A stretch of 64,000 nucleotides of DNA from Actinopolymorpha pittospori (GCF_014873875.1 NZ_JADBEM010000001.1:5952001-6016000); one strand, 5' to 3'. Positions 1 through 9,102 are shown, counted from the first letter of the stretch. Notes: a model not told the origin generated them from the letters alone. Program-made: numbers and translations.

Positions 1-2
1 AC

Positions 3-74
3 GCCCTGCGCATGGCCCACGCCCGCGGCGACTTGGAGGAGGACTGCATCTTCCACAGCGATCGCGGCAGCGAG
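3..74 (+). pseudogene. IS3-family transposase (OrfB), first surviving piece
   Basis: Frame 3 reads through the IS3 integrase-core motif HSDRGSE, which carries the second Asp of the DDE triad. The gene enters from beyond the left window edge. The reading frame is lost at position 75, where an IS30 element begins, and resumes at 4089 with YTSREF, the expected continuation of HSDRGSEYTS. The tetranucleotide CGAG is present at 71-74 and again at 4085-4088 and looks like the target duplication. The pieces at 3-74, 4089-4270 and 6678-6786 together give a continuous OrfB carboxyl half. The gene is dead. Confidence 0.88.
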
Positions 75-105
75 CTTAGGTTCAAGGGGTCGTAGCAACA
101 CCGTC

Positions 106-599
106 CTAGGAAACTAAGGATAGGTGGTCTTTGAACGCTTCGGCGGGTGTTCTCCATCCGAGTGTTTTGCGGGGACGTGTGTTGAGGGTGGAGGCTATGG
201 CGTCGAGGTCGGTGATGCTGTGCCGCGACAGGTCGGTTCCTTTGGGGAAGTACTGGCGCAGCAGGCCGTTGGTGTTCTCGTTGGTGCCGCGCTGCCAGGG
301 TGAATGGGGGTCGCAGAAGTAGATGTCCAGACCGGTTTGGAGTTTCAGCTGTAGGTGTTGAGCCATCTCGGCTCCTTGGTCCCAGGTCAACGAGCGGCGC
401 AACTGCTCGGGCAGGCCGCCGATCTGGGCCGCGATCGCGTCGCGCACCGCCAACGCGCCGTGTCCGGCTAACGGTGGGCCGTTCTTCGTCGGTAGGGTGA
501 GTCCGTAGCTCTCCATCCGCGGCAGGTGCAGCAGGACGGTGAACCGCGTGGTGCGCTCGACAAGCGTCCCGATTGCCGATTGGTTGAGTCCGATGATGA
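106..599 (-). CDS. IS30 transposase, exon 2 (carboxyl half)
   Basis: This is the downstream exon of the IS30 transposase. It starts directly after the intron 3' end with TC ATC ATC GGA, which completes the Leu codon of the conserved GDLIIG motif, and runs through TLVERTTRF to the stop TAG at 108-106. It contains the second catalytic Asp (TWDQGAEMA) and the catalytic Glu region ([13 protein letters not shown]). Joined to exon 1 (3158-4037) it gives an uninterrupted transposase of about 457 residues, so the protein could be restored if the intron splices. No frameshift is visible in either exon. Confidence 0.88.
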
Positions 600-609
600 G
601 TCGGGTAGC

Positions 610-675
610 GGGGACGCATTACTGCGTCCCCGCCCCCTCAGAACCGTGCAAGCAGCTATTCACCGCACACGGCTC
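610..675 (-). ncRNA. Group II intron domains V and VI
   Basis: Domain V lies at 641-675 on the minus strand. It begins GAGCCG, carries a GCGGTGAA-type internal segment and ends CACGGTTC, so the two ends pair (GAGCCGTG with CACGGTTC) as in the catalytic hairpin. Downstream, 610-631 forms a GC-rich stem (GGGGACGCA/TGCGTCCCC) with unpaired adenosines in the middle, fitting domain VI and its branch-point A. The splice site is 9 bases past that stem. Domain V overlaps the maturase stop codon by two bases. Confidence 0.9.
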
Positions 676-2485
676 AAGCAAGCCCGAAAGGCGCACCGGC
701 AGGAGAAGGTGCGGGACTCGTCATCACGGCGGCTCCGTTCCGCCGTTGACAATGGGTGTGGAGGAGACGGACTCGTTGATCGCCAGGCGTGCTCTCCTCC
801 GGGAATGCGATGTATTGCTTGGAGATCGCCTTCCGGATGACGACCCGCCATGCTTCCCATTCTTGTGGGCTTTGTGGCGGGTGGTCGGCGTGCAGCAGGA
901 GCCCTCCGCAGACCGAGCAGCGGCCGTGTTGAGCCTGTAGGAGGCGCACGGTCATAGCGGCGACTGGCAGAGGTGTTCCCTTGCGGCGCCGCTGAGCCCA
1001 GTATGACTCCAGGGTGGGGTCGTCCGGGGACGCCTTCCCCTTGACCAACTGGTGCCGGACTATCTTCGTCCAGGAGAACTTGAGCAGGTAGGCGCCGCTG
1101 TCGCGGTCACCGAACACCCATCGGTCCCTCCTGGTCTTGTTGAACCGGCCGAAGTACTTGTCGCAGATCCAGTGCTTCGGCTTGTTCGGGTGGCCGTGCT
1201 TGGCCCACTTGTAAGCGAGCTTCCACATGTAGCTGTCCAGCGCCGTGAAGATTTCGCTGGACACCACCGTCCGGTAATAGGCCGACCAACCCCGCACAAT
1301 CGGGTTGATCTTCTTGAGTACCGCACCAGCGTTGGCCCCTCGCAGGGCCAGCATTTCGGTGCGCAGCCGTTCCCGGATCCGTCGTTGAGCCGCTGCACTC
1401 GGTTTGATCAGCAGCTTGCCGTGATAGCGGCGGACATTGAATCCCAGGAAGTCGAACCCGCTCTCCGCGTGGACAATGCGTGTCTTGCCCTCGTGGAAGG
1501 CGAGCCCCCGGGGCGTCAGCCATACCGCCAGCCGTTCCTTGACCTGTTCGGCCTGCTCACGGCTGGTGCACATCGCGACAAAATCATCTGCGTACCGCAC
1601 CAGCACGGGGCTACCGCTCTGCGCACTCCCGGCATCTCTGCCGGAGGTGTAATAGCGGACCCCTGCGGCTTCCTCCATCCCATGCAAGGCCACGTTGAAG
1701 AGCAAAGGGCTAATAACCCCGCCCTGCGGAGTTCCCTCCTCGGTCGGGGCGAACCGACCGCGATCCACGACCCCGGACTTCAGCCACTGCCGGACCAGTC
1801 CCCGGGCTGGGAAGGTGCCGAGCGCCGCCATGAGCCGGGCATGGTCGATACGGTCGAATGCCGCCGTCAGGTCAGCGTCGAGCACCCACGCACGCTGCGG
1901 GTTCTTCCCGTTGAGCGTGGAGTAGATGGCCCCGATCGCGTCGTGACAGCCGCGGCCAGGCCGGAAGCCATACGACTTCGGCTCGAACCGCGCTTCCCAC
2001 TCGGGCTCCAGTGCACCCAATGCCACAGCTTGCAGGCATCGGTCAACAATCACTGGAATCCCGAGCCCGCGCTTCTTCTTCGTCCCCGGCTTGGGGATAA
2101 ACACCCGCTTGACGGGCCAGGGAATCCACGGTCGGGCACGGTGCTGGACCCAGTCGGCCAGAGCGGCCTTTGACTGGGAAAGCAACACCACCTTCCCGTC
2201 GACTCCCGCCGTCGCACGTCCCGCGTTGATCTCCGTCACCCGTCGCACGCTCAGGAGCGTGTTCGAGCGGGACCGAAGCATCAGCTTCTGCAAATTGCGG
2301 ACCTTCCTCAGGTCCCCTGCCTGCGATGCCGTGAAGATTCTCTGCCGCAGACGTCGTACGTCTTCCTCGACCCGCCGCCAGTCAACCGACGCCCAGTCCA
2401 AGTCTTCGCCCTCGGGTCCGTTCACCAGCGCGGAGGCGGCAGAACGACCGAGGCCGTTCCGTCCCGCGATCAACATGGTGTCCAA
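674..2485 (-). CDS. ltrA: Group II intron reverse transcriptase/maturase with HNH domain
   Basis: This roughly 600-residue multifunctional intron protein assists splicing and copies the intron into new sites. Visible parts, in order: an N-terminal RT0-like segment, the finger-palm core with IPKPGTKKKRGLGIP, FRPGRGCHDAI and TPQGGVISPLLFN, the catalytic YADD box (LVRYADDFV), and the maturase X domain (NPIVRGWSAYYR). The C-terminal Cys-Cys endonuclease motif is CSVCGG followed by HTHCQRRN. The first in-frame start is TTG at 2485; ATG at 2476 is an alternative behind GAGGGG. The stop TGA overlaps the first bases of domain V, so the ORF fills the loop right up to the ribozyme core. All key residues seen are intact, so an active intron is plausible. 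Confidence 0.95.
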   Translation of the reverse strand: MDTMLIAGRNGLGRSAASALVNGPEGEDLDWASVDWRRVEEDVRRLRQRIFTASQAGDLRKVRNLQKLMLRSRSNTLLSVRRVTEINAGRATAGVDGKVVLLSQSKAALADWVQHRARPWIPWPVKRVFIPKPGTKKKRGLGIPVIVDRCLQAVALGALEPEWEARFEPKSYGFRPGRGCHDAIGAIYSTLNGKNPQRAWVLDADLTAAFDRIDHARLMAALGTFPARGLVRQWLKSGVVDRGRFAPTEEGTPQGGVISPLLFNVALHGMEEAAGVRYYTSGRDAGSAQSGSPVLVRYADDFVAMCTSREQAEQVKERLAVWLTPRGLAFHEGKTRIVHAESGFDFLGFNVRRYHGKLLIKPSAAAQRRIRERLRTEMLALRGANAGAVLKKINPIVRGWSAYYRTVVSSEIFTALDSYMWKLAYKWAKHGHPNKPKHWICDKYFGRFNKTRRDRWVFGDRDSGAYLLKFSWTKIVRHQLVKGKASPDDPTLESYWAQRRRKGTPLPVAAMTVRLLQAQHGRCSVCGGLLLHADHPPQSPQEWEAWRVVIRKAISKQYIAFPEESTPGDQRVRLLHTHCQRRNGAAVMTSPAPSPAGAPFGLA

Positions 2486-3157
2486 CTTGCCCCTCGGTTC
2501 CGTCGTCTTTCTTCAGTGATCTCTGCACAGGCTCACCTGGCCCACGTCAGCACCCTTTCGGGCCGGGCAGCACACCCGTATCCGGACGGTTATGCGGGGC
2601 GGCCGGCGGAGAGGCCGGCCATACTGCCCCGGGTTCCCGTTTCCTTTCGGCTTCCGGCATTGGCTTCTTGGGTCATCCTGTTCCCGCTGGGGAATTTAGC
2701 CTTCCTCACAGTCGGCCGACCGGGCTCCTAACAGCCCGGACCCCAACGGGGTTTCCACGTTCCACACGAATGAGATACGACCGGGGTGGGTGCTCCCTTT
2801 ACCCCGAGGCGGCGGTGTCCACCTGGCCGGAGTGACCTCTACCAGCCAGCGCCTACCGCTTCACAACGGCTAGCCATACACCCCACTAAGAACTTCCATC
2901 GGCGAGGCTTGGGATCACGAGGCATCATCGGGAGTTCACTTTCGTTCACCCGTCCGGTCTTCCCCTTGCCTGTAACTCCCGGATGGAACGGGAGTCCTTG
3001 GGCTTTCCCCTGAGCTTCGCACCACCCCGTTACCGGCGTCGCACGTCAAGGGCGGGGACGGGCCATACGGACACAGACCCGTGACTGCACCTACGGCCTT
3101 ATCAACCGCCTCTCCAACTGGACAGTCCACTCAAATTCGTGCGGCTTCGTGTCGCAC
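2486..3157 (-). ncRNA. 5' ribozyme region of the group II intron (domains I-III)
   Basis: This 670-base stretch between the splice donor and the maturase has no convincing coding frame and is where domains I to III of the intron RNA must lie. I did not fold it, so exon-binding sites and the subdomain layout are not assigned. The strongest support is positional: it starts at the GUGCGAC donor and ends at the maturase start. Confidence 0.75.
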
Positions 3158-4037
3158 GGTCGCCTTCCCAATGCCCTGGAACGGCCCGGTCCTCAACCTC
3201 AGCAGGCCGGTTGGTGATCAGCACCTCGGGCGTGACGAACTTCTTGCCCCGTCCACGGGTGCGGGCGCGGGGAACTCGAAGGGCACGGCCAGTGCGTAGG
3301 CAGGCAGTCAACTCGCGCTTGAGGGCGCCACGCCCTTGGATGTATAGGGCCTGGTAGATCGTCTCGTGCGAGATCCGCATTGACTCATCATCACCGAAGT
3401 CGACCTGCAGCCGCTTGCTGATCTGCTCGGGACTCCACGCAACTCCCCAGCGCCGGTCCGCGCGGCGGCCGTGACGCCTTCCCTTCCACGGCACGTTCGG
3501 TCCCGGGATCGGCCGGCCCTCGGCGTCGCGGACCACTCCTGCCAGCCGCTGTTCGACATAGCGACGGAGCCGATCGTTGACGGCCAGCTTCGCGACCTTC
3601 GGGCGCTTACCGCGACTCTCGGCGTGCCACTGGGCAACGGATGCGCGGTAGTCCACACGCCCGCCGCGGGTGGCGGCGTTGCGGCGCAGCTCCCGAGAAA
3701 TCGTCGAGGGGCTGCGACCCAGCTGTGAGGCGATCTGACGAACCCCATGGCCTTCGACTCTCAGCAGCGCGATCTCCTCACGCTCAGTGAACGACAGATA
3801 CCGACCCGACGGCTCGGCAAGACTGATCGGTGGCATGCCGCCACCCTCACGGAACCAGCGCGATCCCACTGGCACCGACACGCCGCACGCGACAGACGCG
3901 TCCTCACTCGACAATCCCTTCCTGACCTCACGCCAGAACCGTCGCTGGACCTCGCGAGCGTTGCCGCCTGGCCGACCCGACGACCGCATCGCCGGCCTTC
4001 CCGTAACAGCTGTCGTCCATCCCGGCGGACGCCCCAT
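3158..4037 (-). CDS. IS30 transposase, exon 1 (amino half)
   Basis: This is the upstream exon of the IS30 transposase. The chosen ATG at 4037 follows GGGAGG at about 7 bases. It holds the IS30 helix-turn-helix (SFTEREEIALLRVEGHGVRQ, then LGRSPSTISRELRRN), the linker with WSPEQISKRLQ and ISHETIYQALY, and ends in GHWEGD, the motif with the first catalytic Asp of the DDE triad. The intron donor follows one base after that Asp codon, inside the next codon. The exon is otherwise undamaged. Unspliced, translation would run from Asp into intron RNA and stop at about 3102. Confidence 0.88.
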
Positions 4038-4088
4038 CCACACACCTCCCTCTTCGAGGTGTTGCGACGACCACTGGAATCCGCCGAG

Positions 4089-4270
4089 TACACCTCACGT
4101 GAGTTCCGCAGCGAGATACACAAGTTGACGATGCGCCAGAGCATGGGTCGAGTGGGATCGTGCTACGACAACGCTGCCGCCGAGAGCTTCTTCGCGATCT
4201 TGAAAGCAGAGATCGGGACCGAGGTCTGGCTCAGCAAACAGGCCGCCCGCGCCGACGTGTTCACCTTCAT
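4089..4270 (+). pseudogene. IS3-family transposase, second surviving piece
   Basis: The frame reads YTSREFRSEIHKL, then MRQSMGRVGSCYDNAAAESF, which includes the catalytic Glu of IS3 OrfB, and continues to DVFTFI. It joins the piece at 3-74 on the left across the IS30 insertion. On the right it is cut at TCAT (4267-4270), which is repeated at 6674-6677 on the far side of an IS21 element. Confidence 0.88.
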
Positions 4271-4406
4271 TGACGGGGCTCGTTTGAAGTTCCCCAGACC
4301 TGCTCACTGAAATTCCCCACCCGTGTGGCTCCGCTTGAAGCGGTCGGGCTCCTTCGAGACTGGCGGTCTCTGACCACGCGCCATCTCGAAGGAGCCCTCG
4401 CTTCCC

Positions 4407-5774
4407 ATGTTGACACGGGAGGACGATGTGGACGCACATGCGCTGCATCGCCGGGGCTGGACGATCTCTGCGATCGCCCGGCATCTGGGACATGACCGTA
4501 AGACCATCCGCGCCTATCTGAACGGGGACAGGGTCGCCGGGCAGCGCCGCCCGGCCGGGCCGGACCCGTTCGAGCCGTTCATCGGTTACTGCCGTGAGCG
4601 GCTGGTGGAGGACCCGCATCTGTGGGCGCAGACCCTCTTCGATGAGGTCACCAAGCTCGGTTACGCCCGTTCGTATCCGAGCTTCACCCGACAGCTGCGC
4701 ACCCAGCGGCTGCGGCCGCACTGTGAGCCGTGCTCACCGGCCAAAGGCCGCCCCGCCGCGGTGATCGAGCACCCGGCCGGTGAGGAGACCCAGTGGGACT
4801 GGGTAGAACTGCCCGACCCGCCGCAGCAGTGGGGCTGGGGTGGCAAGGCGTTCTTGCTGGTCGGGGCGCTGGCGCACTCTGGCCGCTGGCGCGGTGTCCT
4901 GGCCGCGTCGATGGATCAGCCGCATCTGGTGGACGCCCTGGACCGCACGACTCGTGCGCTCGGTGGGCTGAGCAGGGTGTGGCGGTTCGATCGGATGGCC
5001 ACCGTCTGCCACCCCGCTTCGGGAAGGATCACCTCCTCCTTCGCGGCGGTGGCCAAGCACTACGGCGTGCAGGTGGCGATCTGCCCGCCGCGGCGCGGGA
5101 ACCGCAAGGGCGTGGTGGAGAAGGCCAACCACACCGCCGCGCAACGGTGGTGGCGCACCCTGCCCGATGAGCTCACCCCCGAGCAGGCCCAGGCCAGCCT
5201 GGATGACTTCTGCCAGCTACGCGCCGATGTGCGGATCCGCGCCACCGCCGACGGCAAGGCCTCCGTGGCCGCCCTGGCCAACGCCGAGGGTGAGCGTCTG
5301 AGGCCGGTGCCTGCCAGGCCGTTCCCCGCCACGATCACCGTGCAACGCCTCGCCTCGGCACAGGCGCTGGTCGCCTACCGCGGTAACCGCTACTCGGTCC
5401 CACCCGAACTCGCCCACGCGACCGTGACCGTCTCCCACCGGCTCGGCGCCCACCACCTCGACATCGCCACCACCAACGGCACCGTGATCGCCCAACACCG
5501 GCTCGCGATCGACGGCGCCGGGGTGATGGTCCGCGACCACGGCCACGTCCACGCCCTCAACCACGCTGCCCTGACCGCGTTCACCGATGCCGCCCCGCAC
5601 CGACGCAAGCAGCGCATCCCACCCGGACCCGCCGCCCGAGCAGCCGCCGACCAGCTCCGCACCCGCCACCAAGCCGCCGACCCCGGCCGCGGCGAGGGCC
5701 CACCCGACCAGGGCGTGGTCATCGACCTGGCCCGCTACGCAACCGCAGCCAAAGGAAGGAACACCCTCACATGA
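4407..5774 (+). CDS. istA: IS21 transposase IstA (copy A)
   Basis: This 455-residue DDE transposase carries out strand transfer for the IS21 element. The N-terminal helix-turn-helix (HRRGWTISAIARHLGHDRKT) binds the terminal repeats. The integrase core shows QWDWVELP (first Asp), VWRFDRMATVC (second Asp) and NRKGVVEKAN (Glu). A C-terminal DUF/beta-barrel segment (YRGNRYSVPPELA) follows. The gene ends in an ATGA overlap with istB, so the two are translationally coupled. It differs strongly from the second IstA at 41378-42979, so these are two independent IS21 lineages. No defect was seen. Confidence 0.95.
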   Translation: MLTREDDVDAHALHRRGWTISAIARHLGHDRKTIRAYLNGDRVAGQRRPAGPDPFEPFIGYCRERLVEDPHLWAQTLFDEVTKLGYARSYPSFTRQLRTQRLRPHCEPCSPAKGRPAAVIEHPAGEETQWDWVELPDPPQQWGWGGKAFLLVGALAHSGRWRGVLAASMDQPHLVDALDRTTRALGGLSRVWRFDRMATVCHPASGRITSSFAAVAKHYGVQVAICPPRRGNRKGVVEKANHTAAQRWWRTLPDELTPEQAQASLDDFCQLRADVRIRATADGKASVAALANAEGERLRPVPARPFPATITVQRLASAQALVAYRGNRYSVPPELAHATVTVSHRLGAHHLDIATTNGTVIAQHRLAIDGAGVMVRDHGHVHALNHAALTAFTDAAPHRRKQRIPPGPAARAAADQLRTRHQAADPGRGEGPPDQGVVIDLARYATAAKGRNTLT

Positions 5775-6628
5775 CCACCACGACCACGACCATGACGCCT
5801 GCGGGGCCGAGAACACCGGCCCAGGCCAGCCTCTACCAGCAGCTGCGTGCCCACCTGGCCACGTTGAAGCTGCACGACGCCGCCGAGCACCTGCCCGCCG
5901 TGCTGGCCGCCGCCGAGACCGAGCAACTGTCGATGACCGCAACCCTGGAACGGCTCCTGGCGATCGAGGTCGACGCCAACCAAGCCCGCCGCCTGGCCGG
6001 CCGGCTCCGGTTCGCGTCCCTGCCCACCCCCGCGACCCTGGCCGACTTCGACTACGACGCCGCACCCGCCGTGGACAAAAAACTGATCGAGGAACTGGCC
6101 ACCTGCCGCTACCTCGAGTCCGCCACCAACGTCCTGCTCATCGGTCCACCCGGAGTGGGCAAGACCCATCTGGCCGTGGGACTTGGCCGCGCCGCCGCCG
6201 AAGCCGGCTACCGCACCTACTTCACCACCGCCGCCGACCTCGCCGCCCGCTGCCACCGCGCGGCCATCGAAGGCCGCTGGGCCACCACCATGCGCTTCTT
6301 CGCCGGCCCCACCCTGCTCGTCATCGACGAACTGGGCTACCTGCCCCTGCCCGGTGAAGCCGCGTCCGCCCTGTTCCAAGTCGTGTCGCAGCGCTACCTC
6401 AAAACCTCGATCGTCCTCACCACGAATCGCGGTGTCGCCTCCTGGGGTGAGGTCCTCGGCGACACCACCGTCGCCGCCGCCATGCTCGACCGACTCCTCC
6501 ACCGCAGCGTCGTCCTCAACTCGACGGAGACTCCTACCGACTCCGCAACCACCACGCCCGAGCCGACACACTCCGACAAGCCGCCACCGGCACCCGCCGA
6601 CCACTACAGTGACCGCACCACCAGGTGA
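5771..6628 (+). CDS. istB: IS21 helper ATPase IstB (copy A)
   Basis: IstB is the AAA+ ATPase that assembles on target DNA and stimulates IstA. The 285-residue product shows a Walker A motif (LLIGPPGVGKTHLAVGLG), Walker B (LLVIDELGYLPL) and sensor residues (IVLTTNRGVASWGEV), with the usual N-terminal helical segment. It starts in the ATGA overlap with istA. The last 30 residues are a Pro/Ser/Thr-rich tail running close to the right terminal repeat. The gene appears intact. Confidence 0.95.
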   Translation: MTTTTTTMTPAGPRTPAQASLYQQLRAHLATLKLHDAAEHLPAVLAAAETEQLSMTATLERLLAIEVDANQARRLAGRLRFASLPTPATLADFDYDAAPAVDKKLIEELATCRYLESATNVLLIGPPGVGKTHLAVGLGRAAAEAGYRTYFTTAADLAARCHRAAIEGRWATTMRFFAGPTLLVIDELGYLPLPGEAASALFQVVSQRYLKTSIVLTTNRGVASWGEVLGDTTVAAAMLDRLLHRSVVLNSTETPTDSATTTPEPTHSDKPPPAPADHYSDRTTR

Positions 6629-6677
6629 GGAACTTCGATAAGCAACCCTGGGGAACTACGGCGAGCGCCATCATCAT

Positions 6678-6786
6678 CGAGGTGAACTACAACCGCCGAA
6701 GGCTCCGCAAGGACCCCGAACTGGGCTACGTCACACCACTCGAAGCACGCCTCAGATACAGTCCACACACAACCCTTGCCGCGTAG
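6678..6786 (+). pseudogene. IS3-family transposase, carboxyl-terminal piece
   Basis: Right of the IS21 element the IS3 frame resumes as EVNYNRRRLRKDPELGYV and ends in TPLEARLRYS before the stop TAG at 6784-6786. This is the normal IS3 OrfB tail (YN..R.H..LGY.TP). The sequence GAGTGTCCACTCC at about 6791-6803 probably belongs to the IS3 right terminal repeat. This piece shows that the same transposase gene was hit twice. Confidence 0.85.
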
Positions 6787-6883
6787 AAGTTGAGTGTCCA
6801 CTCCGCGGGGGGAACTTCACGTTGTTCTCGATTCGAGGTTTGTCCGCGGTTCTGGACTCGGTTGACAGCGCCGCCGTCGGAAC

Positions 6884-8602
6884 CTAGCTCCGTACGCCCT
6901 TGGGAAGCAGCCAACGGTTCTTCACCGCAGTGGGCCAGACCGTCTGGACGCCCTGGGCGGTGAGCACGCTCGTGAGCTCGCTCATTCGGCTGGCCCTCAC
7001 GGTGCGCGGGTCGGTCTTGCGCGTGACGCAGAACGCAGCAACGATGCCGGCGGCCTCTCCGATGCTCCATTCGGAAGGGTGGACCCGGTAGGCGCCGTTG
7101 GTGACATGGGTGGTGCCTAGGCACTTACCACCTGCGAGGAGATTGGCGACGTTGTTCGGAATCAGCGCCATCAGCGGAATCTGGTACGGGTAGCAGCGCT
7201 GCCACAGGCCCGTAGGGTCTTTGGGGCCGCCGTGGATGTCAAGCCAGTAGTGACCGGTTCCCACCGAGTCGGTGAACTGGGCGGCTGTGCCTTGGGAATC
7301 CGGTAGCCCGGTGAGGGCGACCCGGTTGTCGACCTCGACATGCCACTCGAAGATGCGGCCGATGCTCTGGATTCGACGGCCCTCACGGATGTAGGGCGTC
7401 TTGGCGATGCCATCCAGGGTCCCGGAGACGTCCGGGCGCAGCCGCAACGCGGGATAGTCGGTGCCCCCGTCTGGCCGTGGAACCTCGTTCTGCAAGTAGT
7501 AGAGCATCGACAGCGACAGCTCCTTGGCGGCTGCGGTGTTGGCCGCCTTGGCAGCGTCGTCAACGCCAAGGAGGACTCCGGACTTGAAGTCGTTGCAGGC
7601 GAAGTTGAGCAGCGACACGTCCTCGAGGACTGATCCGGAGGTGAAGTTACTCAGTGCGGAGACGCGGCGGTACTGCCAGAAGTTGGGGCCGTCGTCCCAG
7701 GAGTATTCCTTGCTCGGATCAAAGAGGTTGTCCGCGAAGAACGTGCGGAAGCTTGGTTCGTGGGTCACGTAGCTGGCGGGCTTGCTGACCCGGTTGTCAC
7801 TACCGCCACTGCGCGGGTATCCGATTGCCATCACCATGGTGAAAGCCTGCTGGTCCATCGGATCGGCCGTGGGGTTCGGGTTGTTCAGTTCCCCTGTGCC
7901 GCCGGAGGCCTGCGCGCCCCCCTTTTCGCGGCCAACCGTGTGGTTGGCTCTGGCGAGGGGGAGGATGTCGCCCAGGTCGGTGGCGTCGATGAAGTAGGAG
8001 CCGAACGCGTAACGTTTCACTCCGTCGGGACCCTGGAGGCCGAGCGACTCGATTCGCCCGTTGATCATCGCTGCCGAGACGGTCGGTGGTTGAACAGCAC
8101 GTGAAGTTTTCCGCCGGCCATGTACGGCATCAGAAGGTTCCAGAGGCACGCACGCCACACTGCGGGGTCGGCCGCCAGCCGAGAAACCCACGCCTTGCCG
8201 GGGTTGGGCTCGCCGGCTGCCTTGAAAGCGCTGGTGACCGGGTAGTTCGACTTGTAGAAGCCGCGAACGGCGGCGCGAAGATCCTTGTACGCCTTGGTCT
8301 GCCCGTAGCCGCCGGCACTGGGCTCGATCCACAGATGCTCGTCCGGCGGAACCAGTTGTGTCGTGAACTGGCCACCGATCCAGTCGGTCTCCTCAGTCAG
8401 CAACACGGTCGCACCGGTGCGCAGAGCACCCAGAGCAGCGGCCGCTTCCGCTGCCACCACCGACGACAACCACGTCGGCACGGTAGGTGTCGATTGTGGG
8501 CGCATCACCTGCCGCAGCGGCGACCTCGGCCCTGTTCAGAACGGCGGCGCCCGTCGCCGCCGCTGTCACCCCACCCAGAAGCGCCCTACGCGAAACAGAC
8601 AC
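6884..8602 (-). pseudogene. Tat-exported FAD-dependent oxidoreductase, two frameshifts
   Basis: Three frames together spell one FAD-dependent oxidoreductase of the PF12831-like type. From the GTG at 8602 the product starts VSVSRRALLGGVTAAATGAA, a twin-arginine signal, then reaches the dinucleotide-binding glycines (ADVVVVGGGSG). Near 8455 the reading moves to a second frame (ALGALRTGATVLLTEETDWI, then GGQFTTQL). Near 8075-8100, after LHVLFNHR, it moves to a third (SAAMINGRIESLGLQ, later YFIDATDLGDILPLA) that runs to the C-terminal NLLAGGKCLGTTHVTNGAYR region. Two indels in an otherwise well-conserved gene suggest recent decay or assembly errors. The substrate is unknown. Confidence 0.8.
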
Positions 8603-9102
8603 AGCTCCCCAGCCCCCAGTCCACCCCAACGCGTCACGATCTAGGCGCGTCACCGGCGAGCAGAATGCCAGAGATCACGAGCTCTTTCCATACTGGGTTC
8701 CGTCATGCGCAACATGCCGGGATTAGTCATTTTGCGGCATTTCGCCCGCGCTCGATAACGGGACGGTAAAGATCGTCCGGTGCCCGTAACTCGACCGTCT
8801 GATCTGACGATTTCTTTGGTGCACCACCGCGTCGGCGCGAAGGCTTGTTCGTTCTGGGGCTCCGTGATCCAACCGTGATGCAACCCTCCCGGCATCCGGG
8901 AACTGATGACCTTCGCCGATCGGAAATGGGGAAGTACTCATGATCACGGTGGGGAAGTGGATGTGGCCCTGTCGCTGTCGCTTCGCGGGTCGTCGAGGTG
9001 CTGAAGATCTGATCGTTGGCGGACCAGAGCCACTGGCTTCACACGGTCGGTGGCTCTGACCTGCTCGCGACTGGCGCGAGACGGACACGGAAGGACTGGG
9101 TT
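8603..9102. other. 500-base intergenic stretch, no feature recognised
   Basis: This lies between the divergent FAD oxidoreductase pseudogene and the collagen-like gene, so it should hold both promoters. I see no convincing coding frame and no clean -35/-10 pair. The bases just before 9103 contain GGAAGGA, the ribosome binding site of the next gene. Confidence 0.5.

Larger units (their letters stand above)
600..3157 (-). mobile_element. Group II intron (2,558 bp) inside the IS30 transposase gene
   Basis: The 5' end reads GTGCGACACG on the minus strand (from 3157), matching the group II 5' consensus GUGYG. The 3' end reads CTACCCGAC (ending at 600), with the usual AY end. Removing 600-3157 joins GGC GAC C to TC ATC ATC GGA and restores GDLIIG, which fixes both boundaries to the base. 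A domain V hairpin (641-675), a domain VI-like stem with a mid-loop adenosine (610-631) and a maturase ORF are present. The 5' ribozyme domains occupy about 2486-3157. The subclass was not assigned. Confidence 0.95.
75..4084 (-). mobile_element. IS30-family insertion sequence carrying a group II intron
   Basis: The element sits between two copies of CGAG (71-74 and 4085-4088). Its ends form an imperfect inverted repeat: the stretch at 88-102 (GGTCGTAGCAACACC) matches the complement of 4058-4072 at 14 of 15 positions, and the similarity continues outward to about 75 and 4084. It encodes one transposase on the minus strand, interrupted by the intron at 600-3157. Without the intron the element is about 1.45 kb, normal for IS30. 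The exact outer ends and the duplication length (3 or 4 bp) are inferred. Confidence 0.85.
4271..6673 (+). mobile_element. IS21-family insertion sequence, copy A (2,403 bp)
   Basis: The ends are TGACGGGGCTCG at 4271-4282 and, in complement, TGATGGCGCTCG at 6662-6673, matching at 10 of 12 positions. Further in, both ends share an AGTTCCCCAG block and a second one (AAATTCCCCACC against AAGTTCCTCACC), the multiple terminal repeats typical of IS21. The target duplication is TCAT (4267-4270 and 6674-6677). Two genes, istA and istB, overlap by 4 bp. The element interrupts the IS3 transposase and looks complete. Confidence 0.9.

Noticed and set aside
9016-9102. Upstream extension of the collagen-like gene
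   Set aside because: The extra 29 residues would hide the signal peptide, and the GTG at 9103 has a good ribosome binding site.
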